The notes beneath the pieces are model-generated. The model saw only the letters and a list, made by a program, of their open reading frames with translations, was not told where the DNA came from and searched no databases. A DNA stretch of 64,000 nucleotides from Pseudomonas reidholzensis (GTDB lineage: Bacteria > Pseudomonadota > Gammaproteobacteria > Pseudomonadales > Pseudomonadaceae): positions 1 to 64,000 of the forward strand of contig NZ_UNOZ01000030.1 of assembly GCF_900536025.1 (NCBI RefSeq), read 5' to 3'. Shown here piece after piece: positions 61,949-64,000 of the stretch. Made by a program: the position numbers and the translations under genes. Each line of letters opens with the position of its first letter. Positions within the stretch are counted from its first letter, which is position 1.

Positions 61949-61983
61949 AACCACGAGCCTCCCGGGCTCGTGGTTTTTTTTGC
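61949..61983. terminator. terminator after mqo
   Basis: AACCACGAGCC/GGGCTCGTGGTT stem with TCCC loop followed by a run of eight T; lies between convergent genes. Confidence 0.9.
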
Positions 61984-61987
61984 CCGT

Positions 61988-63076
61988 TTACTTGCCGCTG
62001 AGCACCCGCGTCCACAGCCGGGTACTCAAGCGCATCCCCGCCGGGGTCATGGTCTGGATCGGGAACAAGGTATCCAGCACGGCCTGGGGAGGATACACCG
62101 CCTCGTTGCTGCGCAGCGCCTGATCGACCAAGGGCAGGGCCGCCGCGTTGCCATTGGGGTATTTGACCGCATTGCTGATGTCGGCCATGACCTTTGGCTC
62201 GAGCAGGTAATTGAGGTACGCATAGGCGTTGTCCAGGTGCGGCGCCCCCTTGGGGATCACCACCATGTCGACCGCCACGGTCGAGCCTTCGCGCGGAATG
62301 CTGTAGCCCAGCTGCACCCCGTTGCCCGCTTGCTGGGCACTGCTCATCGCCTGCAACACATCGCCGCTGAAACCGATGGCCACGCAGATATTGCCGTTGG
62401 CCAGGTCACTGACGTACTTCGACTGATGGAAGTACTGGATGTACGGGCGCACCGCCAGCAGCGCCGCCTCGGCCTGCTTGAGGTCTTCCGGCTTCTGGCT
62501 GTGCGGGTCCAGGCCAAGGGTCTTGAGGGTGATGGAGATGATCTGCGTGGGGTTGTCGAGAAACGCCACGCCACACTGGCTGAGCTTCTCGATGTTCTCC
62601 GGCTTGAACAGCAGCTGCCACGACTGGGTAACGTCGACGTCGCCAAAGATCGCCTTGACCTTGTCGACGTTGTAGCCGATCCCGGTGGTCACCCACAGGT
62701 AGGGGATGGCATAGCGGTTACCCGGGTCGCTGGCCTCGAGGATCTTCATCAGCTTGGGGTCGAGGTTGTGCCAGTTGGGCAGCTTGCTGCGGTCCAGTTC
62801 CTGGATCGCCCCGGCCTTGATCAGCCGCGGCAGGAAGTGGTTGGACGGGCTCGCCAGGTCATAGCCGCTGCCGCCGGTCATCAGCTTGGCTTCGGTGGTC
62901 TCGTTGCTGTCGACCAGGTCGTAGGTCGGCTGCACGCCGGTGCGCCGGTTGAACTCGGCCAGGGTGTCGTCGGCGATGTAGCCGCTCCAGTTGGCGATGT
63001 TGACCGCTTCGGTGGCGTTGACCGCGCACGCCAGGAGGGTGCTGATGGACAGGGCGAGGCAGGTGCGCTTGAACAT
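61988..63076 (-). CDS. polyamine-type ABC transporter substrate-binding protein
   Basis: The 362-residue precursor has a signal peptide (about 1-20) and the PotD/PotF/SpuD-like periplasmic fold (VNIANWSGYIADDTLAEFNRRTG, YDLVDSNETTEAKLMTGGSGYDL, AIPYLWVTTGIGYNVDKV, CVAIGFSGDVLQA). Such proteins bind putrescine, spermidine or related amines. No permease or ATPase genes are visible next to it in the window, and the adjacent upstream gene is an FAD oxidoreductase (42-base gap), so it may serve as an orphan binder or a sensor partner. ATG 63076 follows AGAGAG; longer frames upstream run into the next gene and are rejected. Confidence 0.9.
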   Translation of the reverse strand: MFKRTCLALSISTLLACAVNATEAVNIANWSGYIADDTLAEFNRRTGVQPTYDLVDSNETTEAKLMTGGSGYDLASPSNHFLPRLIKAGAIQELDRSKLPNWHNLDPKLMKILEASDPGNRYAIPYLWVTTGIGYNVDKVKAIFGDVDVTQSWQLLFKPENIEKLSQCGVAFLDNPTQIISITLKTLGLDPHSQKPEDLKQAEAALLAVRPYIQYFHQSKYVSDLANGNICVAIGFSGDVLQAMSSAQQAGNGVQLGYSIPREGSTVAVDMVVIPKGAPHLDNAYAYLNYLLEPKVMADISNAVKYPNGNAAALPLVDQALRSNEAVYPPQAVLDTLFPIQTMTPAGMRLSTRLWTRVLSGK

Positions 63077-63117
63077 GGGTTTTCTCTCTTGTTGTTGGGG
63101 TGTGTGCGCCGGATCGA

Positions 63118-64000
63118 TCAACGTTCGTTGCGCGCCCGGTGAACCTCCCAGGCCATGCGCACGCTGGCGCCGATGTCGAAAAACGGCTTGGGTGGCAGGT
63201 AGCCCGGCGCGGCCTGGCTGAGCACATCGCCGAGCAGCGCTGAGTCGGCGCCGCTGGCCAGCTCGACCAGCAAGCGACCCCACAAGGTGCCGCGGGCCAC
63301 CCCGGAGCCGTTGCAGCCGGCGACCGCATGCAGGCCGTCGGCAACCCGGGCGAAGTACGGCTCGCCCGAGCGGGTGCCACTGAGGTGGCCGGTCCAGGTG
63401 TAGTCGAAGTCGCTCGCCTGGATCCCCGGGAAGCGTTTTTGCAGCCCGAGCAGGTGGCGCTGTTGGCGCACCGCCAGTGCGCTGGCATCGAGGTCGCGTT
63501 GGCGGTATTCGACGGTGTTGCGGATCAACAGCCGGCGCCCCGGCAATAAGCGCAAGGTGCAGCCGCCGGGCAAGGTCGAGAGCACGCCCCAGCCGCGAGT
63601 GTCGAACAGCGCCTGCCAGTGAGCCTCGTTGAGCGGCCGGGTGATGCTGGCGCTGAGCTCCAGGGGGAAGGTGCCACTGCGGTTCAGGCCGACCCGCGGC
63701 AGGAAGGCACCGACACACACCAGCACCTGGCGCGCCTGCACTTCGCCGGTGGCCGTGGTGACCTTCCAGCCCTGGCCATGGGCACGCTGCAGCGAAGTCA
63801 CCGCGCTGTTTTCATAGACTGCGACCTGCTCGGGCAATGTGTCGGCCAAGCCTTTGACGTATTGCGCGGGTTGCAGCAAGCCGTTGCCGCCAGCGCAATG
63901 AATGGCCCGGGTGTAGAAGCCGGTACCGAGGCGCCGCTCGAGCGCATTGGCCTCTAGATAGCACGCCTCGGCGCCCACCGCTTGCAGGGTCTGCACGGCC
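63118..64000 (-). CDS. FAD-dependent oxidoreductase, 5' part missing at window edge
   Basis: The frame is open to the window end, so about 294 C-terminal residues are present and the N-terminal FAD-binding glycine motif lies outside. The visible part is a DAO-family flavoprotein (LLQPAQYVKGLADTLPEQVAVYENSAV, DYTWTGHLSGT, AVAGCNGSGVARGTLWGRLL). It is paralogous to the enzyme at 57300-58619. It is upstream of, and probably co-transcribed with, the polyamine-type binding protein, which suggests amine or amino-acid oxidation. Confidence 0.85.
   Translation of the reverse strand, partial: AVQTLQAVGAEACYLEANALERRLGTGFYTRAIHCAGGNGLLQPAQYVKGLADTLPEQVAVYENSAVTSLQRAHGQGWKVTTATGEVQARQVLVCVGAFLPRVGLNRSGTFPLELSASITRPLNEAHWQALFDTRGWGVLSTLPGGCTLRLLPGRRLLIRNTVEYRQRDLDASALAVRQQRHLLGLQKRFPGIQASDFDYTWTGHLSGTRSGEPYFARVADGLHAVAGCNGSGVARGTLWGRLLVELASGADSALLGDVLSQAAPGYLPPKPFFDIGASVRMAWEVHRARNER

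Noticed and set aside
61988..63718. A 576-codon version of the polyamine-type binding protein
   Set aside because: The extra N-terminal part overlaps the upstream oxidoreductase in another frame; the signal peptide begins at 63076 with a good ribosome-binding site.

Overview
The window is a high-GC gammaproteobacterial chromosome segment from the genus Pseudomonas, most likely the P. putida group. This rests on gene content, on gene order recalled for P. aeruginosa PAO1 (proS-oprD-HIT-slyX-dps-aspS-pmpR-ruvCAB-tol/pal-queEC-tRNA-Lys) and P. putida KT2440 (CDF transporter-McpU-permease-YdgA-nadA-M48 protease-TusA-PerM-bcp-gcvR-dapA-bamC-purC), and on P. putida-type REP elements. No database search was run. 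Most of the window is conserved core genome.

Layout. 1-4.8 kb: end of an SDR oxidoreductase, a repeat-rich spacer, rimO and the potassium importer kup. 4.9-9.6 kb: an acvB/virJ-like hydrolase overlapping mprF (aminoacyl-phosphatidylglycerol turnover), then three tandem initiator tRNA genes, each with its own promoter and terminator. 9.7-15.1 kb: SOS-controlled dinB, a lipoprotein, proS and an OprD porin. 15.9-30.9 kb: HIT protein, slyX, a membrane/cold-shock fusion, dps, an RHH regulator, fmdB-aspS-pmpR-ruvCAB, the full ybgC-tolQRAB-pal-cpoB envelope operon, and queE-queC (queuosine precursor) ending at tRNA-Lys.

31.1-37.1 kb is the most unusual part. It is an accessory operon of three divergent CorA-family proteins whose GMN signature is altered (SMN, GQN, GQN), two small single-TM proteins, and a histidine kinase/response regulator pair. 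Its leader carries a 36-codon ORF starting MDPDPAP, closely resembling the Mg2+-sensing MgtL leader peptide (MEPDPTP) of enterobacterial mgtA. A C-rich, G-poor tract and a proline-rich ORF follow. I infer a Mg2+-responsive system that appears undescribed.

37.2-53.2 kb: a CDF transporter, a puuP-like putrescine importer in an operon with an McpU-type polyamine chemoreceptor, a YdgA-family protein, nadA, a BepA-like protease, a TusA-like protein, a PerM-like transporter, gcvR-bcp, and dapA-bamC-MBL-purC up to tRNA-Ser. 53.2-54.5 kb: next to tRNA-Ser lies an orphan ORC-like AAA+ ATPase preceded by six CTAG sites in two helically phased triplets. 55-64 kb: a lipoprotein, a chemoreceptor divergent from an FAD amine-oxidase-like gene (their promoters share a 16-bp motif), an MFS transporter, malate:quinone oxidoreductase, a polyamine-type binding protein, and a second, truncated FAD oxidoreductase at the edge.
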